A stretch of 64,000 nucleotides of DNA. Source: Thalassotalea sp. (lineage in GTDB: Bacteria > Pseudomonadota > Gammaproteobacteria > Enterobacterales > Alteromonadaceae). Shown here in pieces: positions 8,509 through 17,522 of this stretch. The notes under the pieces are model-generated. The model did no database searches. It was not told the DNA's origin and worked only from the letters and a program-made list of their open reading frames with translations. The stretch's first letter is position 1. Each line of letters opens with the position of its first letter. The translations under genes and the position numbers were made by a program. The DNA lies in assembly GCA_029237915.1 (NCBI GenBank), contig JAQWHD010000050.1, forward strand, positions 79,866 through 143,865. The letters run 5' to 3'.

Positions 8509-9444
8509 ATGATGGATACCCAAAAAATGACAGAAATTAATTCATACGGTATTGGCCGTGTAAATGAAAAGTGGAATGACGCGGATAAAGCGCAGTGGTT
8601 AGTACAGCAAAATGTTAAACGCTCATACCAACAGCAGGTCGTGAGTAAAATTAGAGCGTTAGAAAGTGATTTTGATGTCGAGCAATATGGTGAGTTAAAT
8701 TATACCCCAAACAACTACCCATTATTTGCTATTAAAACTAAAAACTGGGACAGCGCAAAACCTACTATTTTAATTACTGGCGGTGTACACGGTTATGAAA
8801 CTAGCGGTGTGCAAGGTGCTATTCGTTTCGTTGAAACTAAAGCTAAGTATTACAGTGAACACTTCAATATCGTAGTTACACCGTGCATTAGTCCGTGGGG
8901 TTATGAAACAATTAACCGCTGGAATCCAAAGGCGATTGATCCAAACCGCTCGTTTGTCGATAACTCTCCAGCACCTGAATCAGCGCAAGTAATGGCGTTT
9001 GTAGCAAGTCTCAATACTGAGTTACTCGCGCATATTGATTTACATGAAACTACCGATAGTGATAACAGTGAGTTTAGACCTGCACTTGCCGCCCGTGATG
9101 CTATCGTGCAAAAGAATTGGAATATTCCTGATGGTTTCTATTTAGTCGGCGATACATTAAATCCCTGTGACGACTTTCAAACGGCAATTAATAAAAGTGT
9201 CGAGAAAATCACTCATATTGCTCCGGCAGATGCCGATGGCAAATTAATTGGCGTAGAACTATCGCAATTCGGCGTTATAAACTATCCAACCAAAGAGCTT
9301 GGCCTTTGTGCTGGCTTTAGTGATGCAAAATATAATACCACCACAGAAGTTTATCCAGACAGCCCATTAGTTGATGATGAAAACTGTATTGTTGCGCAAG
9401 TCGCAGCTATTACTGGTGGTTTAGATTACTTATTAGCACAATAA
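8509..9444 (+). CDS. M14-family zinc deacylase/carboxypeptidase (succinylglutamate desuccinylase/aspartoacylase-like)
   Basis: A 311-residue cytoplasmic protein with no signal peptide. G-G-V-H-G-Y-E-T-S-G supplies the H-x-x-E zinc ligands and H-I-D-L-H-E-T-T the third histidine, as in the M14 aspartoacylase/desuccinylase branch. N-R-W-N-P-K-A-I-D-P-N-R-S-F holds the substrate-binding Asn-Arg. The family removes acyl groups from N-acyl amino acids or trims C-terminal residues; the exact substrate is unknown. Other in-frame ATGs follow at 8512 and 8527; none has a strong ribosome site, so the exact start is uncertain. Confidence 0.75.
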   Translation: MMDTQKMTEINSYGIGRVNEKWNDADKAQWLVQQNVKRSYQQQVVSKIRALESDFDVEQYGELNYTPNNYPLFAIKTKNWDSAKPTILITGGVHGYETSGVQGAIRFVETKAKYYSEHFNIVVTPCISPWGYETINRWNPKAIDPNRSFVDNSPAPESAQVMAFVASLNTELLAHIDLHETTDSDNSEFRPALAARDAIVQKNWNIPDGFYLVGDTLNPCDDFQTAINKSVEKITHIAPADADGKLIGVELSQFGVINYPTKELGLCAGFSDAKYNTTTEVYPDSPLVDDENCIVAQVAAITGGLDYLLAQ

Positions 9445-9531
9445 AAATTATTAGTAGACTTGATATATTAGGGTTTTTTTAAAAAGTAAATCGTGTAAAC
9501 TCGTAACACGATTTAAAGTAGGAAATTATTC

Positions 9532-10098
9532 ATGCCAAAAGCAAGTGATATAAAGAAAAATGCAGCGATAGAGCACAACGGTAAAGTGTATATTGTTCGC
9601 GACATTACCCGTTCAGTTCCACAAGGCCGTGCCGGCGGAAGTTTATACCGTATGCGTCTATACGATGTAGTAACTAATGCAAAAGCCGATGAAACGTTTA
9701 AAGCAGATGATATGCTTAACTTTGCTGACCTTACTCGTAACCAAGTAATGTTTTCATACGTTGATGGTGACGAATATGTATTTATGGATAACGAAGATTA
9801 CACGCCATTCCATTTAAACAAAGAAAGCATTGCTGATGAAATTCCATTCATCAACGAAGAAACTGAAGGTTTAGTGCTTATTTCTGTTGATGGTACTCCG
9901 GTTGGTATTGGTTTACCTGCAACGGTTGATTTAGTTATCGTTGAAACTGCACCTTCAATGAAAGGCGCATCAGCTAGTGCTCGTACAAAACCTGCAGTGT
10001 TAACAACAGGCTTAACTGTACAAGTTCCTGAGCATATTGCTGAAGGTGAAAAAATTAAAATTAATACTGAAGAGCAGAAGTTTATCTCTCGCGCATAG
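9532..10098 (+). CDS. efpL: Elongation factor P-like protein EfpL (YeiP)
   Basis: A 188-residue, three-domain EF-P paralogue. The loop that EF-P modifies at lysine is here G-R-A-G-G-S-L-Y-R, the unmodified-arginine loop typical of YeiP/EfpL rather than EF-P (P-G-K-G-x-A). It helps ribosomes past difficult peptide motifs, including polyproline. The C-terminal OB domain ends with [11 protein letters not shown]. Start ATG has AGGAAA eight bases upstream. It is followed by a strong terminator and appears monocistronic. Confidence 0.92.
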   Translation: MPKASDIKKNAAIEHNGKVYIVRDITRSVPQGRAGGSLYRMRLYDVVTNAKADETFKADDMLNFADLTRNQVMFSYVDGDEYVFMDNEDYTPFHLNKESIADEIPFINEETEGLVLISVDGTPVGIGLPATVDLVIVETAPSMKGASASARTKPAVLTTGLTVQVPEHIAEGEKIKINTEEQKFISRA

Positions 10099-10147
10099 TA
10101 TTTATTTAGCTGTAAAGGTTAAGCTTTTGTAGGTTTAACTTATTAAG

Positions 10148-10183
10148 AAAGGTTAAAGACTTAGGTTTTTAACCTTTTTTTTT
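10148..10183 (+). terminator. Rho-independent terminator after efpL
   Basis: AAAGGTTAAA, loop, TTTAACCTTT, then nine consecutive T. Confidence 0.88.
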
Positions 10184-10307
10184 ACAAAAAATAACTAACT
10201 CATAGTCAAATCTTATTAGACTTAGTTACCGTTCTAATAGATACTTAGATTAAGCCTATAAGCTATTGAATCATTGATAAATCTTCAAAAAAGGAACATT
10301 TAACGAA

Positions 10308-11708
10308 GTGAAAAAATTTAAGTTGAGCCAAGAAGAAAACTTATCGATTAATATAAGTCACTTATTGTGCCCAAAAGAATTTCAACACATCGATTTATAT
10401 TTTTCTATTCCCGATGAAATGGGCATAAGTTCGAAAACCTTATCAGAAGAAAATTACTTTCATTCAAGTATTCGCAGTCACTGTGCTTATTACTCAGAGC
10501 AGGTGCATTTACCTTTAGTACGTAGTCGTTTTATCAGCCAAACTAAAGGTGAGCAAACGGACTATCGCAGTAATCTTAATTTATTCTCTCATCAATACCG
10601 CAAAGCTCTAGAAACCGATGTAAAACAAACAATTCAGATAGAGTCAGTTGAGGAGTTTTATCAAAGTGCAATAGAGCTACTTGAGCAAACTAAATCATTA
10701 CTAAAAAAATTGCGCCGCTATACACCACCCGATCAAAAGCTCAGTTCGTATTTTGAAAACGTGGATAATTTTCTTAGCTGGAAAACCGAGCAGCTATTTT
10801 TAAAGCTAGTTGCTAGTGGTCCTAAAAGTAGTGAGCATAGTGAACAACGAGAACAACTCTTAGATTTATGTAAACAAGAATCAGCTCATCGAACTGAAAA
10901 TAAATATAATACCAAGATCACCATAAGTGACCCTAATCGTATAACCAATAAAATGCGCTTGTTACAACGTTTAAGTGAATTTGGCGTGGTCTTTAAACGG
11001 CAAACATTTAATTTAAATGCGAATTTAAAACGTTTGGTGAGAGGTAGTGTTACTGCGGTTATTATGGCCTTTGTGATGGCCATAGTATTGAATGCACGTA
11101 CTGCTTATACCGAAGTGACCTTAGTTTTAATTGCATCATTAGGGCTTATTTATGGTGTTCGTGAAATATTTAAAGACGACTTAACCAGTTATCTTTGGCG
11201 TAAAATTCAACACGGACGGCCAAAATGGCAGCATATATTTAGTAATGGTTTGACCAAGAATAGAATTTGTTCGCAAACGATTTGGCTTGAATACATTAAG
11301 AAAAAAGATTTACCAAAAGAAGTTGATGCTCTATTAATGAAGCGTCGTCAGCAAAACCGGCAGTCAGCACAATTACTGCATTTTCGCTGTGATACCCGAG
11401 TAGTTGCTAAAGGCTTTATTCCAGGATTTGAAGAAATTCAAAATCAAATCGTATTTAATCTGACTCCATTTAACCGTTTTTTAAAAAAAGGTGAAGGTAG
11501 GTTATATGCGCTTGATGCCAATAAAATATCGAATCAAGGGGTTGAGCGACGTTATCAAATTAACTTAGTAATAAAGCAATCAAATCGTAAAAATGAACAT
11601 ATATTACAGCGAGCTAAAATCACCATAAATCGCTCCAAAATAGTCAATATAGAATTAATGAAGGCGCATCAAAACTTTCAAGAAGAGCCTTTAGCTATTG
11701 GCGATTAA
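10308..11708 (+). CDS. Conserved hypothetical protein with central membrane pair
   Basis: A 466-residue protein I cannot assign. GTG start with AAGGAA 11 bases upstream. The N-terminal half is soluble and charged, with a likely helical stretch around residues 100-200. Two adjacent hydrophobic segments (about 246-262 and 270-284) follow, and the C-terminal half is soluble and basic. This looks like a membrane-anchored protein with both large parts in the cytoplasm. Nothing in it resembles a known catalytic motif. It is flanked by the efpL terminator and a 14-nt repeat that carries its stop codon, so it is probably transcribed alone. Function unknown. Confidence 0.7.
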   Translation: MKKFKLSQEENLSINISHLLCPKEFQHIDLYFSIPDEMGISSKTLSEENYFHSSIRSHCAYYSEQVHLPLVRSRFISQTKGEQTDYRSNLNLFSHQYRKALETDVKQTIQIESVEEFYQSAIELLEQTKSLLKKLRRYTPPDQKLSSYFENVDNFLSWKTEQLFLKLVASGPKSSEHSEQREQLLDLCKQESAHRTENKYNTKITISDPNRITNKMRLLQRLSEFGVVFKRQTFNLNANLKRLVRGSVTAVIMAFVMAIVLNARTAYTEVTLVLIASLGLIYGVREIFKDDLTSYLWRKIQHGRPKWQHIFSNGLTKNRICSQTIWLEYIKKKDLPKEVDALLMKRRQQNRQSAQLLHFRCDTRVVAKGFIPGFEEIQNQIVFNLTPFNRFLKKGEGRLYALDANKISNQGVERRYQINLVIKQSNRKNEHILQRAKITINRSKIVNIELMKAHQNFQEEPLAIGD

Positions 11709-11757
11709 TCTTAGTGATTTAATCTTAATGATTTAATCTTAATGATTTAATTTTAAT
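11703..11757. repeat. Four tandem copies of a 14-nt unit across two convergent stop codons
   Basis: Unit GATTTAATCTTAAT; first copy one base short, last copy with one substitution. The first copy contains the stop of the 466-residue gene and the last contains the stop of the opposite 117-residue gene, so the array fills the whole convergent junction. Confidence 0.88.
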
Positions 11758-12106
11758 GTAATTTAACTTTTAATCTAGCTTGCCAGTTACCGTTATGGCT
11801 TAAGTCACACGCTTCTTCACTGTCAAAACGTACTAAGTTTTTTCTTGGTTTAATCGTTATACCAAGTTCGCTAATTTCTCGAATAATGGCATTCACCAAC
11901 GTTTGGTTGTTGCCATTGTCATTGGCATTAATAAGCTGTTGCTCTGTGTCATAAACACAAGTAATCGTTAAGCTCTGAGGTATATCTTTAAAATTAACGG
12001 CATGGGTTAGCCAGCTAAAACCATGAGATATTAACTTGTAGTCATCACAAATTATGGTTAATCTTTTAATAAGATTTTTTTCAAAATTTTTATCATTCTT
12101 TTTCAT
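11753..12106 (-). CDS. Small conserved hypothetical protein
   Basis: A 117-residue soluble protein not assigned to a named family. It is basic at the N-terminus, with a central stretch L-T-I-T-C-V-Y-D and a C-terminal N-W-Q-A-R-L-K-V-K-L. No membrane segment, signal peptide or metal motif. It diverges from the phosphotransferase gene across a 33-base gap, so both start regions share one short AT-rich promoter. The ordinary codon use and the divergent arrangement support a real gene, but the function is unknown. Confidence 0.6.
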   Translation of the reverse strand: MKKNDKNFEKNLIKRLTIICDDYKLISHGFSWLTHAVNFKDIPQSLTITCVYDTEQQLINANDNGNNQTLVNAIIREISELGITIKPRKNLVRFDSEEACDLSHNGNWQARLKVKLH

Positions 12107-12139
12107 TCACTCATTTTACACTTAATAAATTATATTTAA

Positions 12140-13102
12140 ATGCTAATCACTCAGTTAAAAGACGTATTAAACGATGAAAATCTAGTTAAAGTAGAAACAG
12201 TACAAATGCTGTGGAGTGATTATGGTGAAATCGCTCGCTATTTCAGTCCCGCAAATAATAAGCACATTATTGTTAAGCATATAGATGTGCCTTTGCAAGT
12301 CACGCATCCAAGGGGGTGGGATGGTGAAGTAAGTCATCAGCGTAAATTAAGATCTTATCAGGTAGAGAGCCATTTCTATAAAGCCTATGCCGGTAATTGT
12401 CTTGATAGCTTTAGAGTACCTAAGCGAATTGCCTCTTTAAGTATTGATGAACAGCTTTGCATTGTTATGGAAGATTTAGATTATGCTGGTTATCCTACTC
12501 GCTTAGATGATATCAAGCTTGATCAAATTAAATTAGTAATACATTGGTTAGCAAATTTTCATGGATATTTCTTAAATTCGAAGGCGCATGGACTTTGGCC
12601 GCAAGGTTGTTATTGGCATTTAGCTACACGTCAGGATGAATTAGCTGCAATGGCCTCTGGCCGTTTAAAAAATAAGGCTAATGCAATTGCTCAAAAGCTT
12701 ACTCAGGCTAAATACAAAACATTGGTACATGGCGATGCTAAATTAGCTAACTTTTGCTTTGCTCAGGATTTAACTAAGGTTGCGGCTGTTGACTTTCAAT
12801 ACGTAGGCTCTGGTGTTGGCGTGCAAGATCTTGCCTACTTTTTAGGGAGTTGCCTTGATAGTAAAGATTTACATAAATATCATGATGAACTATTAACTAC
12901 ATATTTTACTAACTTAAAACTAGCAATAAAACGCTACCACAAAGGCATTGATAGCAAATTAGTAATAGCTGAGTGGCAAGAGTTATATGTCTATGCTTGG
13001 GCTGACTTTTATCGGTTTTTACAAGGCTGGAGTCCAACACACTTTAAAATTAATGGCTATATGCACAAACAAACCGAGATCGCACTCGCACAGTTAAAAT
13101 GA
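12140..13102 (+). CDS. Phosphotransferase, APH/CHK (EcKinase-like) family
   Basis: A 320-residue protein with the kinase-like fold motifs. V-H-G-D-A-K-L-A-N-F near residue 196 is the catalytic H-G-D-x4-N loop, and A-A-V-D-F-Q-Y with D-L-A-Y-F-L is the metal-binding segment (D-F/D-L-A). I-V-M-E-D-L-D near residue 112 is the hinge. The family phosphorylates small hydroxyl compounds such as choline, aminoglycosides or steroids; the substrate here is unknown and antibiotic resistance should not be assumed. The thioesterase gene follows after about 110 bases. Confidence 0.78.
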   Translation: MLITQLKDVLNDENLVKVETVQMLWSDYGEIARYFSPANNKHIIVKHIDVPLQVTHPRGWDGEVSHQRKLRSYQVESHFYKAYAGNCLDSFRVPKRIASLSIDEQLCIVMEDLDYAGYPTRLDDIKLDQIKLVIHWLANFHGYFLNSKAHGLWPQGCYWHLATRQDELAAMASGRLKNKANAIAQKLTQAKYKTLVHGDAKLANFCFAQDLTKVAAVDFQYVGSGVGVQDLAYFLGSCLDSKDLHKYHDELLTTYFTNLKLAIKRYHKGIDSKLVIAEWQELYVYAWADFYRFLQGWSPTHFKINGYMHKQTEIALAQLK

Positions 13103-13213
13103 CCATGTTTAAAGAGTCGCTAACTTGTAACGGTTTGAAATTAAATAACCTGCTTTTATTTTTAGTCGTTATAATAGTAGCGAAAATCTTTTAATAAACC
13201 CCAAGGATCTTAT

Positions 13214-13645
13214 ATGCGCTTTTTATCTCGCCGTCTTGTTATGCCTAATGATTTAAATTATGCCAACTCTTTATTTGGCGGTAGAGCATTAGAATGGATA
13301 GATGAAGAAGCTGCAATATACGCTATATGTCAACTTGAAACCAAATACTTAGTAACTAAACATATTGGTGAAATAAGTTTTGAATCCCCGGCAATGCAAG
13401 GGGATATTGTGGAGTTTGGCTTAGAAACTAAAAAAGTAGGTAAAACGTCAATTACCATCAGTTGTTTAGTACGAAATAAAGCCACTAAGAAAACGATTTG
13501 TTTTGCTGATGAGATTGTTTTTGTTGCGGTAGACCCAGAAACTCGTAAGCCAGCACTTCATGGTAAAGAAATTGAAGCCTTGAAAGAACAAACTAAAGAA
13601 GAAATCAGGGCTTTAAACATGCTAAGTCCGGATGAACTTGTCTGA
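13214..13645 (+). CDS. Acyl-CoA thioesterase, YciA-like hotdog fold
   Basis: A 143-residue single hotdog domain. N-S-L-F-G-G-R-A-L-E-W-I-D-E-E-A-A near residues 19-35 is the central helix with the active-site acid. The K-H-I-G-E-I-S-F-E-S-P and G-D-I-V-E strands that follow are typical of the YciA/ACOT-type family. It hydrolyses acyl-CoA to acid and CoA; the preferred chain length cannot be read. AAGGAT lies seven bases before the ATG. It converges on trmK. Confidence 0.85.
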   Translation: MRFLSRRLVMPNDLNYANSLFGGRALEWIDEEAAIYAICQLETKYLVTKHIGEISFESPAMQGDIVEFGLETKKVGKTSITISCLVRNKATKKTICFADEIVFVAVDPETRKPALHGKEIEALKEQTKEEIRALNMLSPDELV

Positions 13646-13662
13646 TTTATAAACGCTACTAG

Positions 13663-13689
13663 GGCGTTAAAGGTTAAGCTTTTAACGCC
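13663..13689. terminator. Hairpin between convergent thioesterase and trmK
   Basis: A 9-bp perfect stem GGCGTTAAA / TTTAACGCC around a 9-base loop, overlapping the last codons of trmK. No T tract, so termination is inferred from position. Confidence 0.5.
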
Positions 13690-14357
13690 TGATATGCTTG
13701 TATTATCTCACTCACATTTTCATTCGGGTTGTTTTGTATTCTTTGATAATGATTTAATCTAATGGTTAAATATTTTTGATGTAACGGGTCCGATAAATCC
13801 CACATTTTAGAGCCAACATTTGCAATCGGTTCATTGTTTGTTGAGTTTCTTATTACATGAATAACTTCATAAAAACGCTTATTTTCACAGGTTATTATTT
13901 CATCGATTAAATTAAAGTTAAGTTCGATAAGTGCTTGTCTCACTTTATAATTGTGATGAACAGGGCATAGAATAAACTCTAATTTAAGTGTTGGATTAGC
14001 TGTAACGATTTGCTGTACAAACTCAATTAGTAAATCGCCTCCTACACCTGCGATAATAATCAAATGGCTGTGTTGTTGATTATCAGCAATAAACCTATCA
14101 ATAGGCAGTTTAGCAACATCGGTGCAGTGCACTTGCCATTTATTAGCAAAGGCTTGATCACTAAAATGTTTGTATAAATGTTGATGTACTTGCTCAGTGA
14201 TAGTGTCGACTATATCAACAAAGTGCACCGTATCCGCAAGTTGTCTTTTAAGAATTGTCATTCCTAACAGACCATGATCGCAACAACAATCCCATATATG
14301 AGCGTAGTTATCTTTGATCATTGCATTGATAGTTTGTAGTCGTAGTCCAGTTTTCAT
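13674..14357 (-). CDS. trmK: tRNA (adenine(22)-N1)-methyltransferase-like protein TrmK
   Basis: A SAM-dependent class I methyltransferase. L-R-L-Q-T-I opens the domain as in TrmK. W-D-C-C-C-D-H-G-L-L-G is the SAM-binding motif I (family D-I-G-x-D-H-x-x-L). I-I-A-G-V-G-G-D-L-L is the TrmK family G-M-G-G-x-L motif, and L-C-P-V-H-H-N matches the catalytic Q-P/C-P region. It should methylate A22 of tRNA. I prefer the ATG at 14357, which starts M-K-T-G-L-R-L like homologues; an ATG at 14399 would add 14 residues and leave only 26 bases to the divergent hopJ-like gene. Confidence 0.78.
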   Translation of the reverse strand: MKTGLRLQTINAMIKDNYAHIWDCCCDHGLLGMTILKRQLADTVHFVDIVDTITEQVHQHLYKHFSDQAFANKWQVHCTDVAKLPIDRFIADNQQHSHLIIIAGVGGDLLIEFVQQIVTANPTLKLEFILCPVHHNYKVRQALIELNFNLIDEIITCENKRFYEVIHVIRNSTNNEPIANVGSKMWDLSDPLHQKYLTIRLNHYQRIQNNPNENVSEIIQAYQALKA

Positions 14358-14425
14358 AGCTTCTTTAAATACTGCTTTAATTGTGTATAATCTTGGCAAA
14401 CGTTATAAATTAATTCGAAAAAAAA

Positions 14426-14770
14426 ATGCTAACAAACCTGTTAAAACAATTAAAAAACGAACCAGAAAACACCCTGTTTTCTGAAGTGATATCAGTAATA
14501 AACGAGAATTACCTTTATACCCCAACTAGCTTCATTAATGGCGATATCGAAAATGTGGCCGGTACTAATGAAGGCTCTTGTAAAATATTTGCTTTCGCCC
14601 AACTTAATAACTTAAATGAGCAACAAACCTTAGCCTGCTTTGGTGATTATTATCGCATTGATGTTCTTCTTCACCCTGAAGGGAGTGACCACGGTAATAT
14701 TCGAAACTTTATGCAAACCGGTTGGCAAGGTATCAAGTTTTCTAGTGTTGCCTTGCGTTTAAAAGATTAG
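14426..14770 (+). CDS. HopJ-family (type III effector HopJ-like) protein
   Basis: A 114-residue protein matching the HopJ family along its length: Y-L-Y-T-P-T-S-F-I-N-G, A-G-T-N-E-G-S-C-K-I-F-A-F-A, T-L-A-C-F-G-D-Y-Y-R and H-G-N-I-R-N-F-M-Q-T-G-W are the conserved blocks. The name comes from a Pseudomonas syringae secreted protein, but many free-living marine bacteria carry a homologue with no secretion system nearby. No type III signal or chaperone gene is visible here, so a housekeeping role is more likely. Biochemical function unknown. Confidence 0.85.
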   Translation: MLTNLLKQLKNEPENTLFSEVISVINENYLYTPTSFINGDIENVAGTNEGSCKIFAFAQLNNLNEQQTLACFGDYYRIDVLLHPEGSDHGNIRNFMQTGWQGIKFSSVALRLKD

Positions 14771-14800
14771 ATGCAAAATATCGGCGATAAACTTTAAAGG

Positions 14801-15274
14801 TTAAGGTTTAAGCCCTAATTTAAAGGTACCATTTGGTAAAAATTGAGCGACTTCTTTACGCTTCTTCGCCACTAATAATGGGCCATCGTCCATCATTAAA
14901 AAGTTTTTCCAGGTGCGTTTAAATACTGCCCAAGTTGTTTCAATGACAACTTTTCTTGATAAACAAAAATAGACAACTGTATTGTTTTCCCAAGCTAAGT
15001 GCTCGGTAATTTCTTCAGGAAGTTCAGGCTCTTCGCTATCCCAACGAGATTCCCAAAACCCTTTTACGCTCCAAGTGCTTTTTTCAAACACCCAATCACC
15101 TTCACTAAAAAAATCTGGGTGATCTACACTAGGGCTTATAGACGTACCCCATAATGTTGCGGCTCTGGCACTAGCCATAGGTTTAATTGCAGCTAAGTCT
15201 TTTACAGATATAGGTAAGTCTTTACGTTTAAATACCCAAGCGTGTTTTAGCTCTTCAATAGCAATATAGTTCAT
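14801..15274 (-). CDS. DUF2947 family protein
   Basis: A 157-residue soluble protein rich in tryptophan. The blocks W-V-F-K-R-K-D-L-P, H-P-D-F-F-S-E-G-D-W, W-D-S-E-E-P-E-L-P and F-K-R-T-W-K-N-F-L-M-M-D-D-G-P-L-L match what I recall of DUF2947, a gammaproteobacterial family of unknown function. No catalytic motif is evident. It converges on the HopJ-like gene with a 30-base gap and no clear hairpin. About 200 bases of AT-rich DNA with no recognisable element separate its start from the next gene. Confidence 0.7.
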   Translation of the reverse strand: MNYIAIEELKHAWVFKRKDLPISVKDLAAIKPMASARAATLWGTSISPSVDHPDFFSEGDWVFEKSTWSVKGFWESRWDSEEPELPEEITEHLAWENNTVVYFCLSRKVVIETTWAVFKRTWKNFLMMDDGPLLVAKKRKEVAQFLPNGTFKLGLKP

Positions 15275-15479
15275 TGGTCGGTCTTGTTTGTGATCATTAC
15301 AGACATTGTAGCATTGATTTATTCTAGCGTTAATCGTTGCGTTAATCCTTGGTCTAACTATTGAGTTAAAGCATTGGCGTTAGCTGAATTTACTGATAAT
15401 GTGAACTCACTAGCTAAGCATTTCGTATAGACAAACTAATACCAATAACAATTAAAAACTAGGCTTCGAGTAAAAATAT

Positions 15480-16364
15480 ATGACTTTGGATTTACAATCG
15501 CGTAATAAAATTAGAGTAAGCTCTTTAATCATTATTTTATTATTCTTATCTTTAATAATATCGAGTCATTCTTATGCTGATAAGATGGATTTAGAAGATG
15601 GTATTATCGGCAAACCCGTTTGGGAGGCCGGTATATTTACCGCCGCATTTAATGGGCCAATTTATCCTGCGGCATCTGATACTCAAAATAAATTCCTACC
15701 TGTGCCATTTGTTATCTACCGAGGAAAGCGGGTCCGCGTAGGCGATGGCTCTTTTGTGAAAGCAATGGCGGTAGAAAAAGAACGTTTCAAACTTGATGTA
15801 TCCGTTGGCGCAGCCTTTAATGCGGATTCAGAAAAATCTAAGATCCGAGAGGGGATGCCAGATCTTGATTTCTTATTTGAAATTGGTCCGCAAGCAAGCT
15901 TTTTATTACACGATACCGACACATCTAATACCTGGCTAAATTTGCAGGTTCGTTCGGTATTTACTACCGATTTTTCTGAAGTAGATCATAAGGGTTATAT
16001 ATTTCAACCGGAAGTCGCTTTTAAAGGGAAAGGCATAATAACCGATAACTCAGATTTTGGCTTTTCAGTTGCACCTATTTGGGCAACTAAGAAAACTCAT
16101 GATTATTTCTATAGTGTTGACCAACAGTATGTAAATGAAGATAGGGAATTTTATCAAGCGGATAGCGGCTATTTAGGCACTAAGATAAGTATCTTCAATC
16201 GTTTTCAGATACGTAAAAACCTGTCCATATTCTTTGCAAGTCAAATTGGTGTTTGGTCGGCAGCTAAAAACAAAGACAGTCCGTTATTTGAGCAAGATAT
16301 TACTTACTCGTTTGCGATAGGCGTAAAGTGGACATTATTTGAAAGTGCAGAACTCGCGCATTAA
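15480..16364 (+). CDS. MipA/OmpV family outer-membrane protein
   Basis: A 294-residue precursor with an N-terminal hydrophobic signal (about residues 15-33, ending S-H-S-Y-A). The barrel starts with W-E-A-G-I-F-T-A-A-F-N-G-P-I-Y-P-A-A, matching the G-x-G-x3-x-P-x-Y-x-G-S region of MipA/OmpV. F-L-P-V-P-F-V-I-Y-R-G is the second strand signature, and the end (S-F-A-I-G-V-K-W-T-L-F) is barrel-like. MipA was described as a murein-hydrolase scaffold, OmpV as a porin-like adhesin; the role here is unknown. A short tail E-S-A-E-L-A-H follows the usual terminal aromatic residue. Confidence 0.82.
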   Translation: MTLDLQSRNKIRVSSLIIILLFLSLIISSHSYADKMDLEDGIIGKPVWEAGIFTAAFNGPIYPAASDTQNKFLPVPFVIYRGKRVRVGDGSFVKAMAVEKERFKLDVSVGAAFNADSEKSKIREGMPDLDFLFEIGPQASFLLHDTDTSNTWLNLQVRSVFTTDFSEVDHKGYIFQPEVAFKGKGIITDNSDFGFSVAPIWATKKTHDYFYSVDQQYVNEDREFYQADSGYLGTKISIFNRFQIRKNLSIFFASQIGVWSAAKNKDSPLFEQDITYSFAIGVKWTLFESAELAH

Positions 16365-16486
16365 CTTCTTATTAACCTGTTGCTCTGCGCCATTATCCTA
16401 AGCTATTATTAACCATACATCGTTCTGGTCGTACCTCTTGGTATGTACCAAGCTTACTCAACCGCGGCAAACATAACGGAATATTA

Positions 16487-17389
16487 ATGAAACAAGAGTT
16501 AATAAATCAAGAATCTTTGTTTATCGATGATAATGATCATCGATTACATCTTCGTCATATTTATAAACAGCCCGGTGGCGTACCTGTTTTAATGGTGCAT
16601 GGTATCGTTGAAAATGGTCTGATCTTTTATACTGAGAAAGGTAAAGGCTTTGCTTGTTACTTAGCTGAGCAAGGCTTTGATGTCTATGTTCTCGACTTAC
16701 GCGGTCGAGGCAAAAGTACTCCTGCCATTAATGCCGAATCCGATCATGGCCAATATGAAGCTATTACTAATGATATTCCTTTAGCTATCGAACATGTATA
16801 TAAAGCCGCTGGGCAAAGAATGCATTTAGTTTCTCATTCTTGGGGCGGTATATTAGCAGCTAGTTGTATGGCCAGACATGAAGAAGTATTACTTAAAGTT
16901 CGCTCTAACTTATGTTTTGGTAGTAAACGCAGGGTAACGGTTACTGGTTTTGAAAGATTCTTAAAGCTGGATTTGTTCTGGAATCGAGTTGCAATGCGAA
17001 TGGTTAAAAAACACGGCTTCTTAAATGCCAAAAAGTATAATTTTGGCTCAGATAATGAAACACGCAAATCTTTAGAACACAGTGTGACTTGGGTTAATAA
17101 AGGCCCTTGGCACGATCCACAAGATGGTTTTGATTATCAAACGGCTGCAGATAACATTATTTGGCCGCCAACTTGGCACTTAACTGGGATAAAAGATACG
17201 GTACTTGGTCATGCCGTTGATGTGCAATTATTTATCGAAGAATCAAAGAATCATCATGCCAAGTTTTCGTTATTAAGTAAGCAAAATGGCAACTTAGTTG
17301 ATTACGACCACATCAACATTTTAACCCATCCATTGGCAGTACAAGATCATTTTCCGCAATTAGTTACTTGGCTTAAGCAGCAAGGCTGA
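16487..17389 (+). CDS. Alpha/beta-fold hydrolase
   Basis: A 300-residue cytoplasmic hydrolase. V-L-M-V-H-G-I-V-E-N-G is the oxyanion-hole strand, D-L-R-G-R-G-K-S follows, and S-H-S-W-G-G near residue 116 is the nucleophile elbow (Ser in S-x-S-W-G). The catalytic Asp is likely near G-I-K-D-T-V (about 244) and the His near Y-D-H-I-N-I (about 263-267). It probably cleaves an ester or lactone; the substrate is unknown. It stands alone, with no clear terminator before the YajD gene. Confidence 0.83.
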   Translation: MKQELINQESLFIDDNDHRLHLRHIYKQPGGVPVLMVHGIVENGLIFYTEKGKGFACYLAEQGFDVYVLDLRGRGKSTPAINAESDHGQYEAITNDIPLAIEHVYKAAGQRMHLVSHSWGGILAASCMARHEEVLLKVRSNLCFGSKRRVTVTGFERFLKLDLFWNRVAMRMVKKHGFLNAKKYNFGSDNETRKSLEHSVTWVNKGPWHDPQDGFDYQTAADNIIWPPTWHLTGIKDTVLGHAVDVQLFIEESKNHHAKFSLLSKQNGNLVDYDHINILTHPLAVQDHFPQLVTWLKQQG

Positions 17390-17420
17390 TTACAATGTCT
17401 TTAGATTAAGTAAAAAGTGA

Positions 17421-17468
17421 CAGGATATTATGTCTTCAGCTTATTAATTACGCACAAGTGCTAATTAT
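17421..17468 (+). repeat. Decayed duplicate of the yajD ribosome site and first codons
   Basis: The 19 bases CAGGATATTATGTCTTCAG are identical to 17514-17532, which carry the yajD ribosome site and start. The upstream copy then reads M-S-S-A-Y-stop, followed in the same frame by T-S-A-N-Y, which occurs in true YajD (M-S-S-D-H-F-G-T-S-A-N-Y). It is a 93-bp-offset partial duplication that has decayed. Confidence 0.8.
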
Positions 17469-17522
17469 GGCGAACATCATTACAATACTGCACAAAAGAA
17501 TTAAATTTAATGGCAGGATATT

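Noticed and set aside
12140..13102. Aminoglycoside-resistance kinase
   Set aside because: Only general kinase-fold motifs are shared; the sequence fits the broad EcKinase-like group in a core setting.
14426..14770. True secreted type III effector
   Set aside because: No secretion apparatus, chaperone or atypical base composition nearby.
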